Source: GCA-2862585 sp963991165 (lineage in GTDB: Bacteria; Bacteroidota; Bacteroidia; Flavobacteriales; UBA7312). From it: a stretch of 16,337 nucleotides of DNA. Below the pieces are notes generated by a model. It ran no database searches and was not told the DNA's origin. It worked only from the letters and a program-made list of their open reading frames with translations. Shown in pieces: positions 6,720-13,798 of this stretch. How positions within the stretch are numbered: position 1 is the first letter of the stretch; each line of letters starts with the position of its first letter. The position numbers and the translations under genes were made by a program. The DNA lies in assembly GCA_963991165.1 (NCBI GenBank), contig CAXDOW010000041.1, positions 1 to 16,337 on the forward strand, given 5' to 3'.

Positions 6720-7426
6720 TGGGACAAAAAACAAATCCAATAGGCAATCGATTAGGATACATCCGAGGATGGGACTCTAACTGGTATGGTGGAAGAGTAT
6801 ATGGAGATAAAATTGCCGAAGACAGTAAGATTCGTCAATACATAGGTGTTCGACTTTCAAATGCAAGTGTCGCTCGTGTAGTCATAGAACGAACCTTAAA
6901 AATGGTTACCGTAACAATTCACACTGCCCGTCCAGGAATTATTATAGGTAAGGGTGGACAAGAAGTGGATAAGCTCAAAGAAGAGCTCAAAAAAATCACC
7001 AAAAAAGATGTCCAAATTAACATTTTCGAAGTCAAGCGACCTGAGCTTGATGCGACTCTTGTAGCCGCTAGTATTGCTCGTCAGATAGAAGGTAGAATTT
7101 CATTCCGAAGAGCTATCAAAATGGCACTTGCTAGTACAATGCGAATGGGGGCGGAAGGAATAAAAGTTAAAATTTCAGGCCGTTTAAATGGTGCTGAAAT
7201 GGCACGTTCTGAAATGTTTAAAGACGGAAGAACACCCTTGCACACTTTTAGAGCCGACATCGACTATGCCATTGAAGAAGCACATACTACTTACGGAAGA
7301 ATTGGTATAAAAGTTTGGATTTGCAAAGGCGAAGTATATGGAACAAGAGATTTATCTCCAAATGTTGGATTATCCAAAGCTGGCGGAGGCAAACAAGGCG
7401 GTAAATTTAAAAGAAACAGAAAATAA
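6719..7426 (+). CDS. rpsC: 30S ribosomal protein S3 (uS3)
   Basis: S3 forms part of the mRNA entry channel and has helicase-related basic residues. The 235-residue protein starts MGQKTNPIGNRLG, has a type-2 KH domain with the RPGIIIGKGG loop at 71-80, and a C-terminal domain with SGRLNGAEMAR (153-163) and the DIDYAIEEAHTTYGRIGIKVWI segment over 180-201. Arg130, Arg131 and Lys134 match the E. coli mRNA-unwinding residues. Codon reading shows 22 Arg codons: 9 AGA, 7 CGA and 6 CGT, an unusually high CGA share for a highly expressed gene. The start overlaps the rplV stop by one base. Confidence 0.98.
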   Translation: MGQKTNPIGNRLGYIRGWDSNWYGGRVYGDKIAEDSKIRQYIGVRLSNASVARVVIERTLKMVTVTIHTARPGIIIGKGGQEVDKLKEELKKITKKDVQINIFEVKRPELDATLVAASIARQIEGRISFRRAIKMALASTMRMGAEGIKVKISGRLNGAEMARSEMFKDGRTPLHTFRADIDYAIEEAHTTYGRIGIKVWICKGEVYGTRDLSPNVGLSKAGGGKQGGKFKRNRK

Positions 7427-7448
7427 ATTCAGATAAAGAGTAATCATT

Positions 7449-7874
7449 ATGTTACAGCCCAAGAAGACAAAGTTTAGAAAAATGCAAAAGGGTCGCATGA
7501 AAGGCAATGCCCAAAGAGGAAGTCAGTTAGCATTTGGCTCTTTTGGAATAAAAGCATTAGAAGAAACCTGGATTAGTGCTCGTCAAATTGAGGCTGCCCG
7601 TATCGCAGTTACCCGTTATATGAAAAGGCAAGGACAAGTCTGGATACGAATTTTTCCAGATAAGCCCATTACTTCAAAACCCGCCGAAGTAAGAATGGGT
7701 AAAGGAAAAGGAGCTCCCGATTATTGGGCAGCAGTCGTAAGACCAGGAAGAGTACTTTTTGAATGTGAAGGGGTTTCTAAAGAAATTGCTCAAGAAGCAT
7801 TGAGATTAGCCGCTCAGAAGTTACCAATAAAAACAAAATTTATCGTTCGTAGAGACTACGTCGAAGCGCAATAA
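7449..7874 (+). CDS. rplP: 50S ribosomal protein L16 (uL16)
   Basis: L16 organises the A-site tRNA binding region of the 50S subunit and is a late-assembly protein. It begins MLQPKKTKFRKMQKGRMKG, has SFGIKALEETWISARQIEAAR over 31-51, the WIRIFPDKPITSKP segment (65-78) and VRMGKGKGAPDYW (81-93), and ends with KLPIKTKFIVRRDYVEAQ. Arg82 lines up with E. coli Arg81, the residue hydroxylated by the oxygenase RoxA/YcfD. At 141 residues it is a little longer than the E. coli protein, mainly from a short insertion near residue 20 and the C-terminal end. Confidence 0.97.
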   Translation: MLQPKKTKFRKMQKGRMKGNAQRGSQLAFGSFGIKALEETWISARQIEAARIAVTRYMKRQGQVWIRIFPDKPITSKPAEVRMGKGKGAPDYWAAVVRPGRVLFECEGVSKEIAQEALRLAAQKLPIKTKFIVRRDYVEAQ

Positions 7875-7883
7875 CATAATACT

Positions 7884-8081
7884 ATGAAACAGGCAGTAAT
7901 AAAAGAAATGACGACCGATGAACTTCATGAACTTGTGGATGCTGAACGAGCTCGACTAGAAAAAATGAAAATAAACCACACAGTTTCACCTCTTGAAAAT
8001 CCCAAACAAATAACGTTTTCTAGAAAAACAATAGCAAGGGTTATGACAGAGTTAAAAAAACGAGAAATAAAGGACGCATAA
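7884..8081 (+). CDS. rpmC: 50S ribosomal protein L29 (uL29)
   Basis: L29 is a small helical protein beside L23 at the tunnel exit. The 65 residues form two predicted helices: the first with MTTDELHELVDAERARLEKMK (about 9-29) and the second with RKTIARVMTELKKRE (about 47-61), joined by a short loop containing SPLENPKQI. Length and position between L16 and S17 fit the family. The linker sequence differs from the E. coli form, but 'NPKQITFSRKTIARVMT' follows the common L29 pattern 'NPxxIrxvRRxIARixT'. Confidence 0.95.
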   Translation: MKQAVIKEMTTDELHELVDAERARLEKMKINHTVSPLENPKQITFSRKTIARVMTELKKREIKDA

Positions 8082-8092
8082 TTTATAGACAA

Positions 8093-8344
8093 ATGAGAAA
8101 CCTAAGAAAGGAACGAATAGGTATTGTAACGAGCGACAAAATGGATAAATCCGTTGTAGTTTCTGTTGAACGAAGAGAAAAACACCCTTTGTATGGAAAG
8201 TTTGTTGTGAAAACAAGCAAGTTTACTGCTCACGACGAAAAGAATGAGAGCAAGTCCGGAGACAAAGTAAAAATTATGGAAACTCGACCAATCAGTAAAA
8301 ACAAATGCTGGAGGTTAGTTGAAATATTAGAAAGAGCTAAATAA
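8093..8344 (+). CDS. rpsQ: 30S ribosomal protein S17 (uS17)
   Basis: S17 is a primary 16S rRNA-binding protein of the 30S body with an OB fold. The 83 residues open MRNLRKERIGIVTSDKMDKSV and contain RREKHPLYGKFV (27-38) and the family signature running from GDKVKIMETRPISKNK (56-71) to CWRLVEI. Start and length agree with the family. One base separates its stop from the rplN start, and the sequence around that junction is A-rich. Confidence 0.97.
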   Translation: MRNLRKERIGIVTSDKMDKSVVVSVERREKHPLYGKFVVKTSKFTAHDEKNESKSGDKVKIMETRPISKNKCWRLVEILERAK

Positions 8345-8345
8345 A

Positions 8346-8714
8346 ATGATACAACAAGAAAGTAGATTAAACGTAGCTGATAATTCAGGAGCCAAAGAAG
8401 TACTTTGTATTAAGGTACTCGGTGGTACAAAAAGAAGATACGCTTCTATTGGCGATACGATTGTAGTTACTGTTAAAGATGCCATTCCGGCTGGAAATAT
8501 CAAAAAAGGAACTGTTGCCAAAGCTGTTGTGGTTCGAACTAGAAAAGAAATACGTCGTCAAGACGGATCATACATTCGTTTCGACGATAATGCATGCGTT
8601 TTATTAAACCCTGCTGGCGAAATGAGAGGAACCCGTATTTTTGGTCCCGTTTCTCGAGAGTTAAGAGATAGACAATTCATGAAAATTTTATCATTAGCAC
8701 CAGAGGTACTATAA
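8346..8714 (+). CDS. rplN: 50S ribosomal protein L14 (uL14)
   Basis: L14 sits at the subunit interface, contributes to bridges with the 30S and binds the silencing factor RsfS in many bacteria. The 122-residue sequence is highly canonical: MIQQESRLNVADNSGAKE at the start, CIKVLGGTKRRYA (21-33), AVVVRTRKEIRRQDGSYIRF over 60-79, DNACVLLN, GTRIFGPVSREL (95-106) and the LAPEVL end. Only one base lies between the rpsQ stop and its ATG, so translation is probably linked. Confidence 0.98.
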   Translation: MIQQESRLNVADNSGAKEVLCIKVLGGTKRRYASIGDTIVVTVKDAIPAGNIKKGTVAKAVVVRTRKEIRRQDGSYIRFDDNACVLLNPAGEMRGTRIFGPVSRELRDRQFMKILSLAPEVL

Positions 8715-8727
8715 AAAAAGAACTATC

Positions 8728-9051
8728 ATGTCGAAATTACACATAAAAAAAGGAGATACAGTAAAAGTAATAGCTGGAAATTCCAAAGGACAAGAAGGAA
8801 AAGTTATTGAAATGCAAATCTCTAAACAAAGAGCACTGGTTGAAGGTGTTAATATGGTATCAAAGCATACCAAGCCCAATGCAGCCAGTCCTCAAGGAGG
8901 TATCATCAAACAAGAAGCATCTATACATATTTCTAACCTCATGTTGGTCGATCCAAAATCTGGGGAAGCCACAAGAATAGGACGTAAAATAGATGATAAA
9001 TCAGGAAAGTTAACACGATATTCTAAAAAGACAGGGGAGGTAATAAAGTAA
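8728..9051 (+). CDS. rplX: 50S ribosomal protein L24 (uL24)
   Basis: L24 is an assembly initiator that binds the 5' domain of 23S rRNA near the tunnel exit. The 107 residues start with a KOW motif, KKGDTVKVIAGNSKGQEGKV (7-26), followed by VEGVNMVSKHTKPN (38-51), PQGGIIKQEASIHISN (55-70) and a basic C-terminal region. A perfect SD-like AAGGAGGT occurs inside the gene (8894-8901) with no start codon after it. Its last codons contain GGAGGT (9036-9041) placed 9 nt before the rplE start. The TAA stop shares a base with rplE's ATG. Confidence 0.97.
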   Translation: MSKLHIKKGDTVKVIAGNSKGQEGKVIEMQISKQRALVEGVNMVSKHTKPNAASPQGGIIKQEASIHISNLMLVDPKSGEATRIGRKIDDKSGKLTRYSKKTGEVIK

Positions 9052-9596
9052 TGTACACACCAAGATTAAAATCAAAGTATTCTGAAGAAATTGTAGGAAA
9101 TCTACAAAAAAAGTATTCCTATAAATCATCAATGCAAGTACCAAAACTCTTGAAAATATGCTTAAATCAAGGGTTGGGAGACGCTGTTTCCGATAAAAAG
9201 ATGGTCGAACAAGCCTGTGATGAAATGACATTAATCACTGGTCAAAAAGCGGTAGCTACCAAGTCTAAAAAAGACATTTCTAACTTCAAATTAAGAAAGG
9301 GAATGCCAATAGGAGCTAGAGTTACCCTTCGCGGAGATAAGATGTACGAATTTTTAGAAAGACTCATCACCGCATCATTACCCAGAGTTCGTGACTTTAG
9401 AGGAATTAGTGCCAGTGGTTTTGACGGTAGAGGGAATTATAACCTTGGTATCAAAGAGCAAATTATTTTCCCAGAGATAAATATTGACAAAGTCAACAAA
9501 ATTACTGGTATGGACATCACCTTTGTTACAAGTGCAAATACCGATGACGAAGCAAAAAGTTTACTAACAGAATTTGGTTTACCATTTAAAAAATAA
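9051..9596 (+). CDS. rplE: 50S ribosomal protein L5 (uL5)
   Basis: L5 binds 5S rRNA, contacts P-site tRNA and forms a bridge to the 30S head. The 181 residues include VPKLLKICLNQGLGDAV (30-46), the P-site loop region TGQKAVATKSKKDISNFKLR (63-82), GARVTLRGDKMYEFLERL (88-105) and PRVRDFRGISASGFDGRGNY over 111-130. It starts at the ATG overlapping the rplX stop (TAATG) and, unlike every other gene here, is preceded at a workable distance by a good SD-like sequence (GGAGGT, 9036-9041). In E. coli this same L24-L5 junction holds the S8 repressor site. Confidence 0.97.
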   Translation: MYTPRLKSKYSEEIVGNLQKKYSYKSSMQVPKLLKICLNQGLGDAVSDKKMVEQACDEMTLITGQKAVATKSKKDISNFKLRKGMPIGARVTLRGDKMYEFLERLITASLPRVRDFRGISASGFDGRGNYNLGIKEQIIFPEINIDKVNKITGMDITFVTSANTDDEAKSLLTEFGLPFKK

Positions 9597-9599
9597 AAC

Positions 9600-9869
9600 A
9601 TGGCAAAAGAATCAATGAAAGCGAGAGAAGTCAAGCGTCAAAAGCTAGTTGACAAGTATGCTGAAAAAAGAGCAGCATTAAAAGCAGCTGGCGATTACGA
9701 AGGACTTCAAAAATTACCTAAAAATGCCTCACCGGTACGATTACACAACAGATGTAAACTTACTGGACGACCAAAAGGTTACATGAGACAATTTGGCATT
9801 TCTAGGGTTACATTTCGTGAAATGGCAAATAATGGATTAATTCCAGGAGTTAAAAAAGCAAGCTGGTAA
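9600..9869 (+). CDS. rpsN: 30S ribosomal protein S14 (uS14), zinc-free form
   Basis: S14 is a 30S head protein next to S3 and S10. The 89-residue product is the long form: a basic helical N-terminal half (MAKESMKAREVKRQKL), then NRCKLTGRPKGYMRQFGISR (50-69), REMANNGLIPGVKKASW at the end. Zinc-binding S14 proteins are about 61 residues with two CxxC pairs; here only Cys52 remains, so this is the zinc-independent type. It lies 3 nt after rplE and 19 nt before rpsH, the standard spc position. Confidence 0.97.
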   Translation: MAKESMKAREVKRQKLVDKYAEKRAALKAAGDYEGLQKLPKNASPVRLHNRCKLTGRPKGYMRQFGISRVTFREMANNGLIPGVKKASW

Positions 9870-9888
9870 TCAAAATAAATCAAAAAAC

Positions 9889-10281
9889 ATGAACACAGAT
9901 CCGATAGCAGATTACTTAACGCGAATAAGAAATGCCGCCAAAGCGGGACACAAAGTGGTTAATATTCCTGCTTCAAACACCAAAAAAGAAATGACCAAAA
10001 TCCTAAAAGATAAAGGTTACATCTTGAATTACAAGTTTGAAGAAGATAATAAGCAAGGGAATATAAAAATTGCCTTGAAATATAATGGTTCACTGCCCGC
10101 CATAGAAAAATTGGAGCGTGTGAGCAAACCAGGGTTGAGAAAATATACTAATAATCAAACAATGCCTCGAGTCTTAAACGGTCTTGGTATTGCTATTTTA
10201 TCTACCTCCAAAGGAGTAATGACAGACAAGGAAGCCAAAAAATTAAACGTTGGCGGTGAAGTATTGTGCTACGTATATTAA
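9889..10281 (+). CDS. rpsH: 30S ribosomal protein S8 (uS8)
   Basis: S8 binds helix 21 of 16S rRNA in the central domain and, in E. coli, represses the spc operon. The 130 residues begin MNTDPIADYLTRIRNA and contain VNIPASNTKKEMTKILKDKGYI split over 24-45, KPGLRKYTNNQTMPRV (80-95) and the family signature GIAILSTSKGVMTDKEA (100-116), ending GGEVLCYVY. Length and start are as expected. The preceding 19 nt are strongly A-rich, without SD. Confidence 0.98.
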   Translation: MNTDPIADYLTRIRNAAKAGHKVVNIPASNTKKEMTKILKDKGYILNYKFEEDNKQGNIKIALKYNGSLPAIEKLERVSKPGLRKYTNNQTMPRVLNGLGIAILSTSKGVMTDKEAKKLNVGGEVLCYVY

Positions 10282-10301
10282 AAATTTAATAAACTAAAGA
10301 A

Positions 10302-10856
10302 ATGTCGAGAATAGGAAATAATCCAATAGATATACCACAAGGAGTGAGTATCACAAAAGGTGAAAATAATTCCGTAGTAGTGAAAGGCAAGTTAGGAGAA
10401 ATTTCAAAATCATTTCACCCTGATATTGAGGTAACTATTGAAGATACTTCAATATCTCTAAAACGTCCCACTGATAGCAAAGAGCACAAGTCTTTTCATG
10501 GGCTAACCAGATCATTACTTAACAACATGGTCATTGGAGTTCATGAAGGATTCAAAAAACAGCTTGAATTAGTTGGGGTTGGGTATAGAGCTAGCAACTC
10601 TGGTCAAAAATTGGAATTGTCATTAGGATTTTCACACAACGTAATTTTTGAAATTCCCTCGGAAGTCAAAATAGAAACTCAGTCTGAAAAAGGACAAAAT
10701 CCAATTATTACATTAACATCAATTGATAACCAGCTTTTAGGAGCTGTAGCTGCTAAAATTCGTTCTCTCAGAAAGCCAGAACCCTATAAAGGAAAAGGCA
10801 TCAAGTTTGTTGGAGAGCAATTGAGAAGAAAGGCAGGTAAAACCGCCGCTAAATAA
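10302..10856 (+). CDS. rplF: 50S ribosomal protein L6 (uL6)
   Basis: L6 lies near the sarcin-ricin loop and factor-binding site and is needed for late 50S assembly. It has two related alpha/beta domains. The first starts MSRIGNNPIDIPQGV and contains VVVKGKLGE (26-33). The second has LELVGVGYRASNSGQKLELS over 88-107, FSHNVIFEIPS and the signature KPEPYKGKGIKF (158-169). The 184-residue length is normal (177 in E. coli). A perfect 8-bp inverted repeat at 10436-10454 lies within codons of domain one; I consider it a chance feature. Confidence 0.97.
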   Translation: MSRIGNNPIDIPQGVSITKGENNSVVVKGKLGEISKSFHPDIEVTIEDTSISLKRPTDSKEHKSFHGLTRSLLNNMVIGVHEGFKKQLELVGVGYRASNSGQKLELSLGFSHNVIFEIPSEVKIETQSEKGQNPIITLTSIDNQLLGAVAAKIRSLRKPEPYKGKGIKFVGEQLRRKAGKTAAK

Positions 10857-10873
10857 TATATAATCCATCAATT

Positions 10874-11215
10874 ATGGCATTTTCAAAAGAATCAAGAAGG
10901 AGTAAAATCAGAAAAAAAATCAGAGCCAAGTTGTCGGGAACTGCCCAGACACCACGTTTGGCTGTATATCGAAGTAATAAAGAAATTTATGCTCAGGTCA
11001 TTGACGATGTCAATGGAAAGACACTTGCATCTGCTTCATCCAAAGAGGTGGAGGGAACAAAAATTGATCAAGCGACTCAAGTTGGTAAATTAATCTCTGA
11101 AAAGAGCTTAGCCGCAGGCATTACTAAAGTCGTCTTTGACAGAGGTGGTTATTTATTCCACGGTCGAATTAAAGCATTAGCTGAAGGTGCTCGAGAATCA
11201 GGATTAAACTTTTAA
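10874..11215 (+). CDS. rplR: 50S ribosomal protein L18 (uL18)
   Basis: L18 binds 5S rRNA together with L5 and L25 and anchors it in the central protuberance. The 113 residues have a basic N-terminus (KESRRSKIRKKIRAKLSG, 5-22), PRLAVYRSNKEIYAQVIDD (27-45), and the strongly conserved C-terminal block FDRGGYLFHGRIKALAEGA (88-106) before the end RESGLNF. Length and position between L6 and S5 fit the family, and the start at 10874 matches the usual N-terminus. Confidence 0.97.
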   Translation: MAFSKESRRSKIRKKIRAKLSGTAQTPRLAVYRSNKEIYAQVIDDVNGKTLASASSKEVEGTKIDQATQVGKLISEKSLAAGITKVVFDRGGYLFHGRIKALAEGARESGLNF

Positions 11216-11226
11216 GAAAATTATAC

Positions 11227-11739
11227 ATGTCTAATTTAAGCAGAATAAAATCAACCGACATTGAATTAACCGACAGACTAGTTGGTATTCAGCGAGTTAC
11301 TAAAGTTACCAAGGGAGGTCGTACCTTTAGTTTTTCGGCTATTGTAGTAGTTGGCGATGGTAATGGGATAGTAGGTCATGGTTTAGGTAAATCTCAGGAG
11401 GTAACGGTTGCCATAAGCAAAGCCATTGATGCTGCCAAGAAAAACCTTGTTAAAGTAGCTATTCACAAAGGAACTATTCCTCACGAACAAGAAGCTAAGT
11501 TTTCAGGATCACAAGTACTTATCAAACCCGCATCCAATGGTACAGGTGTAAAAGCTGGAGGTGCTATGCGTGCCGTTTTAGAAAGTGCTGGAATTCATGA
11601 TGTTTTGGCTAAATCGAAGGGATCCTCCAATCCTCACAATCTTGTCAAGGCGACTATGAAAGCCCTAGAATCTTTGAGAAGTCCTAGCCAAATTGCCAAT
11701 CAACGTGGTGTTAACATAGAAACAGTTTTTAACGGATAA
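11227..11739 (+). CDS. rpsE: 30S ribosomal protein S5 (uS5)
   Basis: S5 lies at the mRNA entry and the body-head hinge and affects fidelity. The 170 residues contain the double-stranded-RNA-binding-like N-terminal domain with RVTKVTKGGRTFSFSAIVVV (23-42) and VGHGLGKSQEV (49-59). The ribosomal S5 C-terminal domain follows, with VKAGGAMRAVLESAGIHDVL (108-127) and SSNPHNLVKATMKAL (133-147). The spectinomycin loop around residues 23-31 has no deletion, so S5-type resistance is not predicted. An SD-like AGGAGGT occurs inside the gene at 11396-11402 without a nearby start. Confidence 0.97.
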   Translation: MSNLSRIKSTDIELTDRLVGIQRVTKVTKGGRTFSFSAIVVVGDGNGIVGHGLGKSQEVTVAISKAIDAAKKNLVKVAIHKGTIPHEQEAKFSGSQVLIKPASNGTGVKAGGAMRAVLESAGIHDVLAKSKGSSNPHNLVKATMKALESLRSPSQIANQRGVNIETVFNG

Positions 11740-11749
11740 ATTTGAACTG

Positions 11750-11932
11750 ATGACTAAAATAAAAGTAACACAAGTAAAAAGTAAAATCGGAAGACCCGAA
11801 AGGCAGAAAAGAACAATAGCTGCTTTGGGACTAAAAAAAATAAATCATAGCGTTGAGCATGAAGCCACTCCACAAGTATTAGGCATGGTTAAACAAGTGG
11901 CTCATTTGTTAAAAGTAGAAGAAATAAAATAA
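11750..11932 (+). CDS. rpmD: 50S ribosomal protein L30 (uL30)
   Basis: L30 is a small 23S rRNA-binding protein of the 50S subunit. The 60-residue product gives a beta-alpha-beta-alpha-beta pattern: KIKVTQVKSKIGRPERQKRT (3-22), AALGLKKINHSVEH (24-37) and PQVLGMVKQVAHLLKVEEI (41-59). This matches the bacterial family in length and in the G-R/P...K-R-T-I and A-L-G-L-x-K-x-x-x-x-V steps. L30 is dispensable and lost in some bacteria, but here it is intact between rpsE and rplO. Confidence 0.95.
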   Translation: MTKIKVTQVKSKIGRPERQKRTIAALGLKKINHSVEHEATPQVLGMVKQVAHLLKVEEIK

Positions 11933-11944
11933 GTTTAATAAACG

Positions 11945-12394
11945 ATGGATTTAAGTAATTTAACTCCGGCAAAGGGGTCTGTAAAAAATAAAAAGAGAAT
12001 TGCACGTGGTGAAGGTTCCAAAAAAGGTGGCACATCCACTCGAGGACATAAAGGTGCTAAGTCTCGTTCAGGATATTCTAAAAAAATAGGATTTGAAGGA
12101 GGGCAAATGCCACTACAAAGGCGAGTTCCAAAATTCGGATTTACCAACCCTAATCGAAAGGAATATAGAGGTATTAATTTACACACCTTACAATCCCTTT
12201 TTGATAATAAGAAAATAAAAGATACAGTTGATTTAGAAATCTTAATTTCAAATGGTCTTGCTCACAAAAACGATTTGGTAAAAATTCTAGGACGAGGTGA
12301 ATTGACGGCAAAGTTGAATATAACTGTTCATGGCTTTTCAGCATCAGCAAAAGCCGCTATTGAATCCGTGGGCGGCTCTGCTACAACATTGTAA
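11945..12394 (+). CDS. rplO: 50S ribosomal protein L15 (uL15)
   Basis: L15 is an assembly protein with a long extended basic N-terminal arm that threads into 23S rRNA. The 149 residues begin MDLSNLTPAKGS. The glycine- and lysine-rich arm contains RIARGEGSKKGGTSTRGHKG (18-37) and GFEGGQMPLQRRVPKFGF (49-66), and the globular C-terminal domain contains VKILGRGELTAKLNITVHGF (112-131) with SASAKAAIESVGG. An AAGGAGG sequence lies 4 nt before the internal codon for Met55 (12107). In an SD-using organism this would be a plausible internal start, but the family clearly needs the upstream ATG. Confidence 0.97.
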   Translation: MDLSNLTPAKGSVKNKKRIARGEGSKKGGTSTRGHKGAKSRSGYSKKIGFEGGQMPLQRRVPKFGFTNPNRKEYRGINLHTLQSLFDNKKIKDTVDLEILISNGLAHKNDLVKILGRGELTAKLNITVHGFSASAKAAIESVGGSATTL

Positions 12395-12402
12395 AAACGA
12401 CT

Positions 12403-13788
12403 ATGAAAAATTTAATAAGTACAATAAAGAACATCTGGAAAATTGAGGAGTTGAGAACCCGAATTATAGTCACATTAGGTTTTATTCTCATATACAGATT
12501 AGGTGCACAAGTTCCACTACCTGGAATTGATGCTGGTGTATTGGCAGCCGCCAATGAAGCCAGCGGAGGTCCTGATGGACTTTTGGGTCTGTTGAATTTA
12601 TTTACTGGAGGAGCTTTTGCTCAAGCATCCATTTTTGCACTTGGAATTATGCCTTACATCTCTGCTTCAATTGTTATTCAATTGATGGGTGTTGCGGTGC
12701 CTTATTTTCAAAAACTACAGAGAGAGGGAGAAAGTGGAAGAAGAAAGATAAACAACATCACACGTTATCTAACAATATTAATCACAGGTTTTCAAGCGCC
12801 TGGTTTCGTTTCCAATCTTAAAAGTCAGTGGTTAAATAAGCCCATTGAGTTAGCTGACGGAACCATTGGCTATGTCTTTGTTAATAACGAAGCAACCTTC
12901 TTCTTTTCATTAATGTCAGTTATTGTTTTAGTTACTGGAACTATGTTTGTCATGTGGTTAGGCGAAAAAATAACGGATAGAGGTATAGGAAATGGAATAT
13001 CATTAATTATAATGATCGGTATTATCGCTGCTCTTCCAGGATCTTTATTTGCTGAGTTTGCGGCATCCCTAGAGAGTCAGGGTGGCGGATTAGTCATTTT
13101 CTTAATTGAAATTTTAGCTTTATTACTCGTAATATTAGTGAGTATTTTATTAGTTCAAGGAACGCGAAGAATACCTGTCAATTTTGCTAAAAGAGTTGTA
13201 GGAAATAAGCAATACGGCGGTGTCAGACAATACATTCCATTAAAAGTCAACGCCTCAGGTGTGATGCCTATTATTTTTGCTCAAGCCATTATGTTTGTTC
13301 CTATCACTTTGGTTGGGTTTTCTGAATCGGAAACACTTCAAGGTTTTGCAGCGGCCTTTACAGATTTTGCTGGATTTTGGTACAATTTTGTGTTCTTCTT
13401 TATGATTGTCATCTTCACTTATTTTTATACAGCTATCACGGTAAATCCAAAGCAAATGGCCGATGATATGAAGAAAAATGGTGGGTTTATTCCTGGTGTT
13501 AAGCCAGGTCGTAAGACAGCCGAATTTTTAGATGATGCAATGTCAAAAATTACACTACCCGGATCTCTATTTTTAGCGTTTGTGGCTATCCTTCCCGCCT
13601 TCGCTATGCAATTTGGGGTCAATCAAGGTTTCGCTCAATTTTATGGTGGAACCTCATTATTAATTATGGTAGGTGTTGTGTTGGATACACTTCAACAAAT
13701 AGAAAGTCACTTGTTGATGCGTCATTATGACGGTTTGACAAGTACTGGAAGGATAAAAGGAAAGTCATCTGGAATGATGGCACAATAA
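12403..13788 (+). CDS. secY: Preprotein translocase channel subunit SecY
   Basis: SecY forms the inner-membrane protein-conducting channel with SecE and SecG and receives SecA or ribosomes. Ten hydrophobic segments are visible at roughly 19-37, 75-98, 119-138, 165-186, 196-216, 228-252, 285-306, 324-347, 387-405 and 412-432, with the plug region near 56-70. Conserved signatures include GIMPYISASIVIQLM (81-95), the cytoplasmic QREGESGRRKIN (106-117), TDRGIGNGISL (191-201), the RRIPVNFAKR loop (255-264) that contacts SecA or ribosome, and NPKQMADDMKKNGGFIPG (348-365). At 461 residues it is slightly longer than the 443 of E. coli, with extra polar residues in the loop at about 139-163. It follows rplO by 8 nt, the classic spc position. 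The T9SS cargo fragment upstream would itself need this Sec route first. Confidence 0.98.
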   Translation: MKNLISTIKNIWKIEELRTRIIVTLGFILIYRLGAQVPLPGIDAGVLAAANEASGGPDGLLGLLNLFTGGAFAQASIFALGIMPYISASIVIQLMGVAVPYFQKLQREGESGRRKINNITRYLTILITGFQAPGFVSNLKSQWLNKPIELADGTIGYVFVNNEATFFFSLMSVIVLVTGTMFVMWLGEKITDRGIGNGISLIIMIGIIAALPGSLFAEFAASLESQGGGLVIFLIEILALLLVILVSILLVQGTRRIPVNFAKRVVGNKQYGGVRQYIPLKVNASGVMPIIFAQAIMFVPITLVGFSESETLQGFAAAFTDFAGFWYNFVFFFMIVIFTYFYTAITVNPKQMADDMKKNGGFIPGVKPGRKTAEFLDDAMSKITLPGSLFLAFVAILPAFAMQFGVNQGFAQFYGGTSLLIMVGVVLDTLQQIESHLLMRHYDGLTSTGRIKGKSSGMMAQ

Positions 13789-13798
13789 CACTTGTTCG

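Noticed and set aside
8399..8419. Short AGTAC...GTACT inverted repeat inside rplN
   Set aside because: Only five pairs with a long loop, within coding sequence, and no regulatory context.
10436..10454. Perfect 8-bp inverted repeat with a 3-nt loop inside rplF
   Set aside because: No T-tract follows and it is A+T-rich within coding sequence; chance occurrence is likely, and a terminator inside rplF would make no sense.
13255..13622. Two overlapping - strand frames (65-66 residues) antisense to secY
   Set aside because: Both lie fully opposite conserved SecY codons and have no family features.
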